From Burkholderia sp. BCC0506 (lineage in GTDB: Bacteria; Pseudomonadota; Gammaproteobacteria; Burkholderiales; Burkholderiaceae), in the NCBI RefSeq assembly GCF_902833145.1, contig NZ_CADFEN010000001.1, positions 745,994-809,993 on the forward strand: a stretch of 64,000 nt of DNA, read 5' to 3'. The notes beneath the pieces are model-generated. The model worked only from the letters and a program-made list of their open reading frames with translations. It did not search any database and was not told where the DNA came from. Shown here in pieces: positions 51,025 to 60,123 of this stretch. Numbering within the stretch: the first letter of the stretch is position 1; every line of letters begins with the position of its first letter. The translations under genes and the position numbers were made by a program.

Positions 51025-51633
51025 ATGAAGATCGTCGTAATCGGTGCCAGTGGGGACGTTGGTCGTTCCGTTGTGGATGAGCTTGCGCGTGACGGCAAAC
51101 ACGAAGTCATTCGTGTCGGTCGTACCCGGGGTGATCATCAAGTTGACATTGCTCGCGATGACAGCGTGAGCGCGCTGTTCAAGCAAATCGGCTCCGTCGA
51201 TGCCATCGTTGTTGCCGCAGGCAATGTCATTCTGGCTCCAATCGAGAAAATGACAGCAGCCGACTTCCATCGAGGCTTGCAAGACAAGCTGCTCGGTCAG
51301 GTGCGTGTCGCGTTGATTGGTCAGCATTACCTGAGCGACGGCGGCTCGATTACGCTGACCTCCGGCATCGCTGTCGATGATCCGATTGCTCAAGGTTCCC
51401 ATGCCGCAGCGTCGAATGCCGGGATTGAAGGATTCGTGCGTGCCGCCGCATGCGATTTTCGCCGGGGCATCCGAATCAATGCCGTTAGTCCAACCATGCT
51501 GATTGAATCCATGGACCGGTTTGGCCCGTTCTTTCCCGGCTACGAAGGCGTGCCGGCGACGCGTGTGGCGATGGCCTATCGACGCAGCGTGGAAGGCGTG
51601 CATACCGGCCGCGTATATCGGGTTGGTCATTGA
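51025..51633 (+). CDS. Short-chain dehydrogenase/reductase
   Basis: A 202-residue SDR of the short, atypical kind: KIVVIGASGDVGRSVVDEL (NADP-type nucleotide site), VDAIVVAAGN, SITLTSGI and RINAVSPT. The usual YxxxK is replaced by HAAASNAGIEG, so the catalytic Tyr is absent, as in several related families. AAGGAG precedes the ATG at 51025. It is divergent from the LysR gene and followed by a strong terminator. Its substrate is unknown. Confidence 0.85.
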   Translation: MKIVVIGASGDVGRSVVDELARDGKHEVIRVGRTRGDHQVDIARDDSVSALFKQIGSVDAIVVAAGNVILAPIEKMTAADFHRGLQDKLLGQVRVALIGQHYLSDGGSITLTSGIAVDDPIAQGSHAAASNAGIEGFVRAAACDFRRGIRINAVSPTMLIESMDRFGPFFPGYEGVPATRVAMAYRRSVEGVHTGRVYRVGH

Positions 51634-51798
51634 AGTAAAAAACCTCGCGGCACTTTCGCCCCATCTGCTGCTGTTACAGCCGATATCCAGCCCGTGAATG
51701 GCCGCCGTACTTGCGAAACGCGCCACACGGGTCACGCAGCGGCGACCGGCAGCAATGGGTCGGCCAGCGACACCCACGCAAATCCACGAAGCACCCAA

Positions 51799-51825
51799 AC
51801 AAAGCCGGCACGAGGCCGGCTTTGT
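51799..51825. terminator. Strong bidirectional terminator
   Basis: A perfect 11-bp inverted repeat (ACAAAGCCGGC/GCCGGCTTTGT) with a 5-nt loop lies between the convergent SDR and MocR genes. The A/T-rich outer arms give a short T-run on both strands, as in Burkholderia bidirectional terminators. Confidence 0.75.
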
Positions 51826-51855
51826 CATCGAAACACAACGTACCGCAAACACCGT

Positions 51856-53280
51856 TCACCGCATGCACGCCCCTGCCAGCTTCCCGACCGTGATCACCGC
51901 CTGCTCGATCTCCGGCGACCACGGGCTGCTGTAGTTCAACCGGATGAAGTTCCGGTAGTTGTCCGTGATCGAGAACATGTAGCCGGGGCCGATCGTGATC
52001 CCCTGCTCCAGCGCAAGCTGGTACAGCCGCATCGCATCGACCTGCGCCGGCAGCTCGACCCACAGCACGTACCCACCCGCCGGGGTCGAAATGCGCGTGC
52101 CCTCCGGGAAAAACCGCGACACCATCGCCCGCATCAGGTTCGCCTGCTGCGCATACGCCTTGCGAATCCGCCGCAGATGATGTTCGTAGCCGTCGCGTTC
52201 GAGAAACTCCGCGATCGCGAGCTGCGGCAACGACGGCGTCGCGAGCGTATTCAGGAACTTCAGCTTCTCGACCTGATCACGATAGCGGCCGGGCAGCGCC
52301 CAGCCGATCCGGTACGCGGCCGTCAGGCTCTTCGAGAACGACGAACAATGCAGCACGATCCCGGTCCGGTCGTAGGATTTCAGCGAACTCGGATGCGTGT
52401 CGCCGAAATACAGTTCGTTGTACACGCCGTTCTCGATGATCGGCATGCCGGCCTTCGTTGCGAACTCGACCAGTTCGCGCTTGCGCTCGTCCGGCATCTG
52501 GAACCCCAGCGGGTTCTGGAAATTCGGCATCACCATGCACGCGGCGATCGGCTGCGACTTCGCGATCGCGGCCAGCGCCGCGATGTCGATCCCGTATTCC
52601 GGGTGCGTCGCCACCTCGATCGCCTTCATCCCCATCCGCTCGATCGCGTGCAGCATCGCGTAGAACGTCGGCGATTCCACCGCGATCGTGTCCCCCGGCT
52701 TCGCCACCGCCTGCAGGCACAGGTTGATCGCCTCCGTCGCGCCCACCGTCACGATGATCTCGTTCGGGTCCACCGACATCCCGTTTTCCAGGTACCGGCG
52801 CGCGATCTGCCGGATCAGCCGCGGATGACCCGGCGGCAGTCCGTCCGTCACGCCCCACAGCGACTTGTCGCGGCCGGCGGCGTACGCGTAGCGGTTCAGC
52901 TTTTCGAACGGAAACAGGCTCGGGTCCGGATACGGCGAGCCGAGCGGCACCGCGTCGTCGGTCCCGATCGAACGCAACGTCGACAGCACGAGCCGGCTCA
53001 CGTCCACCGACGACGAGATCGCGATCGGCTTCGACGGCCGCAGCTCGCGCACCGGCGCGTGGCCGTCGTCGCGCCGCAGGTTCACGAAATAGCCCGACTG
53101 CGGCCGGCTCTCCAGCAGCCCGCGGCTTTCCAGCAGCAGATACGCGTGCAGCACGGTCGTGATGCTGATCCGGTGCTGCTGGCTCGCCTGCCGCACCGAC
53201 GGAATCCGGTCGCCGTGCCGGTACACGCCCTGGCGGATCAGGCGCTCGATGTCGTCCGCGAGTTTTTCATAGAGTTTCAT
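51856..53280 (-). CDS. MocR-type regulator (GntR helix-turn-helix fused to aminotransferase-like domain)
   Basis: A 474-residue protein. Residues 1-75 are a GntR winged helix (MKLYEKLADDIERLIRQGVYRHGDRIPSVRQASQQHRISITTV order). The rest is a fold-type I aminotransferase domain with VTVGATEAINLCLQAVAKPGD, PNFQNPLGFQMP and the PLP lysine in SFSKSLTAAYRIGW. MocR proteins use PLP as a sensing cofactor. The ATG at 53280 is preferred to an Arg-rich extension. No obvious target gene is adjacent; the inverted repeat at 53549-53589 may be its operator. Confidence 0.9.
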   Translation of the reverse strand: MKLYEKLADDIERLIRQGVYRHGDRIPSVRQASQQHRISITTVLHAYLLLESRGLLESRPQSGYFVNLRRDDGHAPVRELRPSKPIAISSSVDVSRLVLSTLRSIGTDDAVPLGSPYPDPSLFPFEKLNRYAYAAGRDKSLWGVTDGLPPGHPRLIRQIARRYLENGMSVDPNEIIVTVGATEAINLCLQAVAKPGDTIAVESPTFYAMLHAIERMGMKAIEVATHPEYGIDIAALAAIAKSQPIAACMVMPNFQNPLGFQMPDERKRELVEFATKAGMPIIENGVYNELYFGDTHPSSLKSYDRTGIVLHCSSFSKSLTAAYRIGWALPGRYRDQVEKLKFLNTLATPSLPQLAIAEFLERDGYEHHLRRIRKAYAQQANLMRAMVSRFFPEGTRISTPAGGYVLWVELPAQVDAMRLYQLALEQGITIGPGYMFSITDNYRNFIRLNYSSPWSPEIEQAVITVGKLAGACMR

Positions 53281-53844
53281 CGTGCGTCTCCCGCTGGCGC
53301 ACGCGGCCGCACCGCGCCGCCGTGTGCGTCCAATACGCACGTGTTGCGCGCGTTTCGCCCGTGGACCGGGCCGTCGTGATTCCTGATCTTTCCCTCCGGT
53401 TTTGCCTTTTCCATCGCGCTGGCTCTCTCTTGAAGATGCGCCGGCAGGGTTCCGGAATAGCGGGATCTGCGGCACTGTGCACTTGATGATTGGATCTTAA
53501 GAGAAGAACAGTTGGCGACGAGCACACACATCGAACGCGCGAACAAGAGTACAGTTCGGCGCGAATCGCGCATCTCAGGAAAACTGTACGTCTTATGAAA
53601 TGGCTGGACAGCCGGATGCGGGCCGAGCGGGCCCGACCGGCCTGGAACGCCCGCCGCACGGGCCTGCGCGCGGCTGCGGCAATCGGGGTGCAATACTGTG
53701 CGTCCGCCAGTTTTTTCACGGTGAGCGCCCGACCATGCAGCACACGCTCGAACACCCCGCCGGCCCGGGAAGCGCGCCCCGGCGCCGGGCGACCAGTACA
53801 GAAGAAATCGCGCCGGAACAATCCAGCCGCCCCAGGAGCACACG
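53281..53844. other. Divergent region between MocR and DUF4132 genes
   Basis: 564 bp with no supported gene; frames are Arg/Pro/Gly-rich. It holds the inverted repeat at 53549-53589 and an AT-richer patch at 53480-53600, where the promoters probably are. Confidence 0.45.
53549..53589. promoter_or_regulatory. Inverted repeat GTACAGTT/AACTGTAC, candidate MocR operator
   Basis: GTACAGTT (53549-53556) and AACTGTAC (53582-53589) are perfect inverted copies 25 bp apart, in the spacer upstream of the MocR gene. Spaced repeats are usual for MocR regulators. A similar GTACAG...CTGTAG pair occurs at 15772-15810. Confidence 0.4.
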
Positions 53845-56019
53845 ATGATCGACCACGCCCTCGTCGCACTGCTGATCGCGCGGCTGACCGACCCGGCCGC
53901 CCACGCGGGCTCCGTCGACGAGGCGATCGACCTGTCGGCGCTCGACGCGCCCGCGCTCGGCGCCGTGTGGCCGGCGCTGCGGCGCGTCGAGCACGAGATC
54001 CTCGTACGCGACCAGGCGTTCGGCGACCCACGCGCCGAATTCGCGCGCTGGCTGCACCGGCAGATCGACGCGCTCGGCCTCGAGCCGCTCATCGGCGCCG
54101 ATGCTGCACTCGAGCTGTTCCGCGCCATGCCGGCCGGCGAATGGAAACGCGCGCTGGAGGATCTGCCCTGCCTCGATGCGCTGCCGTCGCCGGCGCTGCA
54201 GGCCGAACTCGCGCGGATCGCCGGCGAACCGGAAGCAGGCGGATTGCGCGCGGCATCCGCCTATGCCGCGTATGCGCTCGACTGGTTCGCGGGCCGTCGC
54301 GACTTCTCGGCGCGGCACGCCGCGTATGCGCAGTTGCTCGCGGATTCGCCGTTTCGCGTGCGCGAACTCGACGTGCTCCCGGCGCTCGGCCCGGCCGCGC
54401 TGCTCGCGCTGGCCGCGACCGACGGCGGCTATTTCGCGCCGAAGCGGCTGTGGATCGACTCCAGCGATCCGGCCGTGACGCTCGCGGAAGAAGCCGCGTA
54501 CGTCGCCTTCGCGCGCGACGCGTTGACCGAAGCCGCGCGGCAGGTCGCGGCGCTGCATGCCGGGACCGTGCCCTACGAAGCCGATCGCGCGTTCACGACC
54601 GACGACGCGCAGGTGCTCTCACGCGCCGCGCGGGTTGCCGCCTATCGCGACGAGGCATGGCTGCGCCCGCTGATCGGGCCGCTGCTGACGGGCGTGTGCG
54701 TCGCGCCGACGGCCGCGAAAACCGCGCCGTCGCAGTCGCTCGCGATCGCGCTCGGCCATGCGATCGAGACGATCCCGACACCCGAGAGCGTGCGCGCGCT
54801 GCGCGACGCGCTGGCCGTCGTCCGTCATGCGGGCGTGCAAAAGAAACTCGCGCGCAACCTGAAGCCGGCCGAACGCGCGCTCGGCGAGCGGCCGCACACC
54901 GCGCTGCGGATGACGCTCGACGCGAAACCCGACAAGAAACAATCGGCGATGCTCGCCGCGTGCATGGAAGCGGGCTTCTGGCAGCCGATGACGCTCGGCC
55001 ACGCCGAATGGCGCGAGCGGCTCGTCGATGCGCCGGCCGGCGCCGCGTTCTCGGCGCGGATGATCTGGCAAGCGCGTCGCAGCGATGGCGCGACGCAGTC
55101 GTTCATGCCCGACATCGCCAAAGACAAGGTCGTGCTGCGCGATGCGGCCGGCCACGCATGCGAGATCGCCAGCGACTGCACCATCCGGCTATGGCACCCG
55201 CTGCTGGCCGACGCGGACGAACGGCTCGCGTGGCAGCGCGCGATCGTCGGCCGGTCGCTGCGGCAACCGGTCAGGCAGGCGTTCCGCGAGTACTACGTGC
55301 CGAGCGACGACGACGCGTCGGCCAGCGATACCGCGATGTTCGAAGGTCACGTGCTGTCGAGCCGGCCGCTGCTCGGCGTCGCGCGCCGCGAAGGCTGGTC
55401 GATCCGCGCGTACGACGACGCGCTCGTCCGCGAATTCGGCGACGTGCGCGCGACCTTCGTCGTCGATGCGCGGCTCTATCCGGGTTCGGAAAGCCACGGG
55501 ACGTCGCGCCGGCTGGTCGTCGAACGCCGGCACGGCGCGCGCTGGGCGCCAGTGCCGATCGGCGAGATCGATCCGGTCGTGTTCTCCGAAGTCGCGCGTG
55601 CGGTCGACCTGCTCGTCAGCGTGTCCGCGTTCGCGCTCGACGACGATGCCACGCGGGCGGCGGCCGCTGCCGAGGCGACGGACCCGGCCCGCCAGCGCGA
55701 CCTCGAAACGGAACGCCGGCAGCGCCTGAACCGGTTGTCGGAGCTGCCGCTGGGCGTGATGGCGCGACATCGCAGGCATGTGCTGTCGCTCGTGTTCGCC
55801 GAACCGGTTGCGCAAGGGAGGATCACGATCGACGAACGCCATGTGCGCGTCGGCGCGTGGTCGGTGCATTGCGCGACCGGCCGCGTGACACGCGACGGCG
55901 AACCGGTCGAACCTGCGATCGCGCCGCCGCCGTCGCCGTTGCGCGCGGTGCCGTGGCTGCCGTACGACGAAGCGCTGCTGCAGCGGATCGTCGACGTCGT
56001 CGCGGGGTTGCTCGACTGA
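53845..56019 (+). CDS. Large DUF4132-domain protein
   Basis: A 724-residue soluble, Ala/Arg-rich protein. The C-terminal half (from about 365) has the DUF4132 pattern: ACMEAGFWQPMTLGHAEWRERL, MIWQARR, CTIRLWHPLLADADERLAWQ, PVRQAFREYYVP and DARLYPGSESHGTSRRLVVE. The N-terminal half is helical repeat-like. Proteins of this type (MolR-like) are known beside WGR domains; the function is not understood. The start at 53845 lies in a region with a weak ribosome-binding site (CAGGAGCACACGATG, so GGAG is present). It is monocistronic and convergent with the next gene. Confidence 0.8.
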   Translation: MIDHALVALLIARLTDPAAHAGSVDEAIDLSALDAPALGAVWPALRRVEHEILVRDQAFGDPRAEFARWLHRQIDALGLEPLIGADAALELFRAMPAGEWKRALEDLPCLDALPSPALQAELARIAGEPEAGGLRAASAYAAYALDWFAGRRDFSARHAAYAQLLADSPFRVRELDVLPALGPAALLALAATDGGYFAPKRLWIDSSDPAVTLAEEAAYVAFARDALTEAARQVAALHAGTVPYEADRAFTTDDAQVLSRAARVAAYRDEAWLRPLIGPLLTGVCVAPTAAKTAPSQSLAIALGHAIETIPTPESVRALRDALAVVRHAGVQKKLARNLKPAERALGERPHTALRMTLDAKPDKKQSAMLAACMEAGFWQPMTLGHAEWRERLVDAPAGAAFSARMIWQARRSDGATQSFMPDIAKDKVVLRDAAGHACEIASDCTIRLWHPLLADADERLAWQRAIVGRSLRQPVRQAFREYYVPSDDDASASDTAMFEGHVLSSRPLLGVARREGWSIRAYDDALVREFGDVRATFVVDARLYPGSESHGTSRRLVVERRHGARWAPVPIGEIDPVVFSEVARAVDLLVSVSAFALDDDATRAAAAAEATDPARQRDLETERRQRLNRLSELPLGVMARHRRHVLSLVFAEPVAQGRITIDERHVRVGAWSVHCATGRVTRDGEPVEPAIAPPPSPLRAVPWLPYDEALLQRIVDVVAGLLD

Positions 56020-56029
56020 GCGGGCGCCG

Positions 56030-57442
56030 TCAGATCGAACCGAACAGCGCGCGCGGCCGGTCCTTCAGCGTGCCGGACAGGATGCGCAACCCGTTGACGA
56101 GCTCGTCGCGCGTAGCCGGGCACGCGAGGTTGATGCGCACGCCATGCTCGATTTCCGCGCGGTCGACCGCGAAGGTCGACGACGGCATCACGATCACGCC
56201 GCGCGCCTTCGCATTCGCGGCGAAGTCGTCGGCACGCCACGGCGGCGGCAGCCGCAACCACACGAACATGCAGGCGGGATCGGACTTCAGTTGCCCGGCC
56301 GGCAGCAGTTCCCGCGCGAGATCGACGCGCGCGCGAATCTCGGCAAGCTGCGCGGCCATGATCCGCTCGGCGGTGCCGTTCTCGATCCACACCGTCGCAA
56401 TCAGCATCGACGTGGGCGCCGGCATCCACGCGGTGGTGCGCACGGCTTCCGCGCACAGCGCGACGCTGTCGCGCGGACAGCTCAGGTAGCCGAGGCGCAG
56501 CCCCGGCGCGAGGATCTTCGATGTCGCGCCGATATGGAACGTCAGCTCCGGGCACAGCCCCGCGATGGCCGGCAGCCGGTCGCGCACGAGCGGGCCGTAC
56601 ACGTCGTCCTCGATGATCGTCACGTGATGGCGCCGCGCGATGTCGACGAGCGCCATCCGGCGCGCGAGGCTCATCGTCGTCACGGTCGGGTTCTGGAGGT
56701 TCGGCACGACGAAGATCGCCTTGACGGGCATGCGCTGGCAGATCCGCTCGATCTCGTCGGGCAGCAGGCCGTCGTCGTCGGCCGGCGCGCTGACGATCTC
56801 GAACTGGAACACCGGCGCGAGCGCCTTGAGGCCGTAATACGTGAGGCGGTCGGCGACGATCACGCCGTCGGTGCCGATCAGGCTGTTGAGCACCGCATAC
56901 AGCCCGTGCTGCGCGCCGCTCGTGACGACTACCTGGTCGCGCGACGGCGCGAAGCCCGGCGCGGCCAGCCACTGCGCGCCGGCCGCACGCGCCCAGTCGG
57001 GGCCTTGCGGCGGCTGGTATTCCTGCAGCGCGGCAAACCGCGGGTCGTTCGGCAGCGTGCCGAACGTCTGCGCGAGGCTCGCGAGAAATTCGCCGGTTGC
57101 CGGACGGTTCACGGTCAGGTCGATCACGCCGTTGCCGGCCGCCAGCGATGCGCGGGCCGGCTCGATGCTCGGCATCGCCCCGCCGGTGACGAGCGAGCCG
57201 CGACGCTTGCTGCCGATCACGAGGCCGCGCAGCTGCAATTCCTTGTACGCGCGCGACACCGTCGACACGTTGATGCCGAGCTCGGTCGCGAGCTGGCGTT
57301 GCGGCGGCAGGCGGCTGCCGGGCGGATACACGCCGTTGCGGATTTCCGCCTCGATCGAGCTGGAGACCTCGACGTAGGTCGGCCGCTTCGCCTGTACTGG
57401 CAGGCCGCCGTCGCGCTCGCCGGAAAGTTTGTCTGATGCCAT
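56030..57442 (-). CDS. MocR-type regulator, aminotransferase-like
   Basis: A 470-residue GntR/aminotransferase fusion. The winged helix is at about 20-90 (YVEVSSSIEAEIRNGVYPPGSRLPPQRQLATELGINVSTVSRAYKEL order). The PLP domain has VVTSGAQHGLYAVLNSL, PNLQNPTVTTM, IIEDDVYGPL and the PLP lysine in GATSKILAPGLRLGYL. The ATG at 57442 is used. It is divergent from a DadA-like oxidase gene, and the 231-bp spacer is full of CACACAA repeats, so it probably controls that amino acid unit with PLP or an amino acid as signal. Confidence 0.9.
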   Translation of the reverse strand: MASDKLSGERDGGLPVQAKRPTYVEVSSSIEAEIRNGVYPPGSRLPPQRQLATELGINVSTVSRAYKELQLRGLVIGSKRRGSLVTGGAMPSIEPARASLAAGNGVIDLTVNRPATGEFLASLAQTFGTLPNDPRFAALQEYQPPQGPDWARAAGAQWLAAPGFAPSRDQVVVTSGAQHGLYAVLNSLIGTDGVIVADRLTYYGLKALAPVFQFEIVSAPADDDGLLPDEIERICQRMPVKAIFVVPNLQNPTVTTMSLARRMALVDIARRHHVTIIEDDVYGPLVRDRLPAIAGLCPELTFHIGATSKILAPGLRLGYLSCPRDSVALCAEAVRTTAWMPAPTSMLIATVWIENGTAERIMAAQLAEIRARVDLARELLPAGQLKSDPACMFVWLRLPPPWRADDFAANAKARGVIVMPSSTFAVDRAEIEHGVRINLACPATRDELVNGLRILSGTLKDRPRALFGSI

Positions 57443-57456
57443 CTGTCGCCCATGAC

Positions 57457-57646
57457 CACACAAAAAGCGTTTGTCTGCCGTTTTGGCTTGCACAGCGATT
57501 GTATATGACCTCCCTGCCCCGTCAATCATGGACCGAAAAGTCTGCTGAATCAGCAGGTTGAAATCGGGTAAACGCCAGCGCCACACAATACTATTTTGAT
57601 TGCACACAAAAAATTACTGTGTGATTCTTGATTGCAACTTTGTGTG
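57457..57646. promoter_or_regulatory. Repeat-rich operator region between MocR and the oxidase gene
   Basis: CACACAA or its complement occurs at 57457-57463, 57582-57588, 57603-57609 and 57640-57646, with TGTGTG at 57618-57623. A perfect palindrome CTGCTGAATCAGCAG lies at 57542-57556. Repeated sites in both orientations beside a MocR gene suggest its binding region and divergent control. Confidence 0.5.
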
Positions 57647-57673
57647 TATCACGTCCACCGGAGGGGAAGCGTC

Positions 57674-58903
57674 ATGGCGAACGTCGCCATCGTGGGTGCA
57701 GGCTTCATCGGGCTTGGCGCGGCGGCATGGCTGCAACGCGACGGGCATCGCGTGACGCTGTTCGATCCGGCCGGCGTCGGCCAGGGCGCGTCGTTCGGCA
57801 ATGCCGCGACGTTCGCGCCGTACGGTTGCGTGCCGGTGAACGGCCCGTCGGTGTTCCGCAACCTGCCGCACTTCCTGTTCGCCGCCGACAGCCCGCTGCG
57901 CATTCGCTGGCCGTACCTGCTGCACGGCGCGCCCTGGCTCGCGCGCTTCCTGCTCGCGTCGACGCCCGCGCGGCACGCACGCAGCGCGAGTGCGCTGGCC
58001 GCGCTGCTGTCGCGCGCCGCCGACGGCTATGCGCCGCTGCTCGCGCCGTCGCGGCTCGCGGCGTTCGTGCGGCCGCGCGAATGCCTGTACCTGTACGCGC
58101 GGCAGGCGTCGTTCGACGCCGCGCAGCCGTCGCTCGCGCTACGGCGCCGGCTCGGCGTGCCGTTCGAGACGCTCGATGCAAGCGCGATCCGCCGGCTCGA
58201 GCCCGCGCTCGCGCCGATCTTCTCGCGCGGCGTGCTGTTCGTCGGCAGCTGGTATTTCTCCGATCCGCACGGGTTTCTCGGCGAATTGTTCGCGCAGCTC
58301 GCCGTCGCCGGCGCGACGCTCGAACGCGCGCGCGTCGAACGGATCGCCCCCGCCGGCGACCGCGTGAACGTACACGCGGACGGCACGGTGCGCGCGTTCG
58401 ATCACGTCGTCGTCGCCGCGGGCGCCCGCTCGCGCGAATTCGCCGCGGCGTGCGGCGACGCGGTGCCGCTCGACACCGAACGCGGCTATCACGTGCAGTT
58501 CGGCGTGCACGAGCCGATCGTCACGCGGCCGGTCGGCTGGGCCGAGCGTGGTTTCTACATGACGCCGCTCGACGAAGGGCTGCGCGCGGCCGGCACGGTC
58601 GAACTCGGCGGCTTCGACGCGCCGATGAATCCGTCACTGGTCGCGTTGCTCACGCGCTCCGCGCGCGAAGCCGTGCCGTCGCTCGGCACGCCGACGCGCA
58701 GTTGGCTCGGGTTCCGGCCGACGCTGCCCGACGGCGTGCCCGTCATCGGCCGCGCCCGCGACAGCGCGCGCGTGATCCACGCATTCGGTCATCAGCATCT
58801 CGGCGTGACGCTCGCCGGCATCACAGGGCAGATCGTCGCCGACCTCGTCGCCGAACGCGCACCGTCGCTCGACCTCACGCCGTACCGGGCCGCGCGATTC
58901 TGA
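57674..58903 (+). CDS. DadA-like FAD-dependent amino acid oxidase/dehydrogenase
   Basis: A 409-residue FAD enzyme: VAIVGAGFIGLGAAAWLQRDGH (FAD site), QGASFGNAATFAPYGCVPV, a substrate domain, VVVAAGARSREFA, and GFRPTLPDGVPVIGRA near the C-terminus. This is the D-amino acid dehydrogenase (DadA) layout. It probably oxidises a D-amino acid or imino acid. GGAGGGG precedes the ATG at 57674. The next gene codes for an amino acid-binding protein, so the pair likely serves uptake and catabolism of an amino acid under the divergent MocR. Confidence 0.88.
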   Translation: MANVAIVGAGFIGLGAAAWLQRDGHRVTLFDPAGVGQGASFGNAATFAPYGCVPVNGPSVFRNLPHFLFAADSPLRIRWPYLLHGAPWLARFLLASTPARHARSASALAALLSRAADGYAPLLAPSRLAAFVRPRECLYLYARQASFDAAQPSLALRRRLGVPFETLDASAIRRLEPALAPIFSRGVLFVGSWYFSDPHGFLGELFAQLAVAGATLERARVERIAPAGDRVNVHADGTVRAFDHVVVAAGARSREFAAACGDAVPLDTERGYHVQFGVHEPIVTRPVGWAERGFYMTPLDEGLRAAGTVELGGFDAPMNPSLVALLTRSAREAVPSLGTPTRSWLGFRPTLPDGVPVIGRARDSARVIHAFGHQHLGVTLAGITGQIVADLVAERAPSLDLTPYRAARF

Positions 58904-58940
58904 CGCGCGCCACGATTTCCACCCCTGAAGGAGAAGCATC

Positions 58941-60092
58941 ATGAATCGTCGTCACTGGCTGGCATGGCTGGCCGTCTGCTCGATCGGCACGGTCGCGGCG
59001 TCCGCGCACGCCGCGGACCCGGAAACCGTCAAGATCGGCTTCGCCGGCCCCCTGACGGGGCCCGTCGCGCGCGTCGGCAAGGATCTGCAATACGGCGCGC
59101 AACTCGCGCTCGACGAGGAAAACGCGAAGCATCCGACCATCGGCGGCAAACCGGCGCGCTTCGTGCTCGACGTCCAGGACGACCAGGCCGATCCGCGCAT
59201 CGCGATCCAGGTCGCGCAGAAGCTCGTCGACGACGGCGTGGTCGGCGTGATCGGCCACTACAACTCCGGCTGCAGCATTCCGGCGTCGGCCGTCTACAAG
59301 CAGGCGAACGTCGCGATGATCACGCCCGGCTCGACCAATCCGCAACTGACGATGCAGGGCTTCAAGAACGTGTTCCGCACGATGGGGCACGACGGTGTCG
59401 GCGGCGTGGTGGCCGGCCGCTTCGCGGTCGAGCAACTGAAGGCCAAGCGGATCGGCATCATCGACGATCGCACCGCGTTCGGCCAGGGCCTCGCCGACGC
59501 GTTCGAGAAAGGCGTGAAGGACGCGCACGGCAGCATCGTCGGCCGCGAATACACGAACGACAAGGCCGTCGATTTCCGCGGCATCCTGACGACGATGAAG
59601 AGCAACAACATCGACCTGCTGTTCTTCGGCGGGCTCGACGAACAGGGTGCGATGCTCGTCAAGCAGATGCGCTCGCTCGGCATCCGCGCGCAACTGTTCG
59701 GCGCCGGTGCGTTGAAAAGCAACGCGTTCCTGAAGATCGCCGGCAACGCGGGCGAAGGCACGCAGGATCTGGAGCCCGGCCCCGCGCTCGACAAGCTGCC
59801 GTCGGCCGTCGCGTTCGCGCAGCGCTACAAGGCGCGCTTCAACCAGGACGTCGAGCTGTATGCGCCGTTCGCGTACGACGCCGCGCTCGCGATGATCGCG
59901 GCGGTCCGCAAGGCCGACTCGCTCGATCGCGGCAAGATCGTCGCGAGCCTGCCCGGCGTGTCGGTCACCGGCGTGACCGGCAAGATCTCGTTCGACGAGC
60001 GCGGCGACCTGATCAAGCCGCCGTACACGCTGTTCCGCGTCGAACAGGGGCAGTGGCGCAGCATTCGCACGGTCGGCGGCGCGTCGAACTGA
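58941..60092 (+). CDS. Periplasmic branched-chain amino acid-binding protein (LivJ-like)
   Basis: A 383-residue solute-binding protein. It has a signal peptide (HWLAWLAVCSIGTVAASAHA), then VKIGFAGPLTGPVARVGKDLQYGAQLALDE, VGVIGHYNSGCSIPAS, MITPGSTNPQLT, and KISFDERGDLIKPPYTLFRV. These are typical of the Leu/Ile/Val family (Periplasmic_binding 6). AAGGAG precedes the ATG. It lies 37 bp after the DadA-like gene. The permease and ATPase genes are not here, so it may share a transporter coded elsewhere. The ligand is unknown. Confidence 0.92.
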   Translation: MNRRHWLAWLAVCSIGTVAASAHAADPETVKIGFAGPLTGPVARVGKDLQYGAQLALDEENAKHPTIGGKPARFVLDVQDDQADPRIAIQVAQKLVDDGVVGVIGHYNSGCSIPASAVYKQANVAMITPGSTNPQLTMQGFKNVFRTMGHDGVGGVVAGRFAVEQLKAKRIGIIDDRTAFGQGLADAFEKGVKDAHGSIVGREYTNDKAVDFRGILTTMKSNNIDLLFFGGLDEQGAMLVKQMRSLGIRAQLFGAGALKSNAFLKIAGNAGEGTQDLEPGPALDKLPSAVAFAQRYKARFNQDVELYAPFAYDAALAMIAAVRKADSLDRGKIVASLPGVSVTGVTGKISFDERGDLIKPPYTLFRVEQGQWRSIRTVGGASN

Positions 60093-60123
60093 TCGACGCC
60101 GGGCGGCAGGGGGCAGGCGGCGC

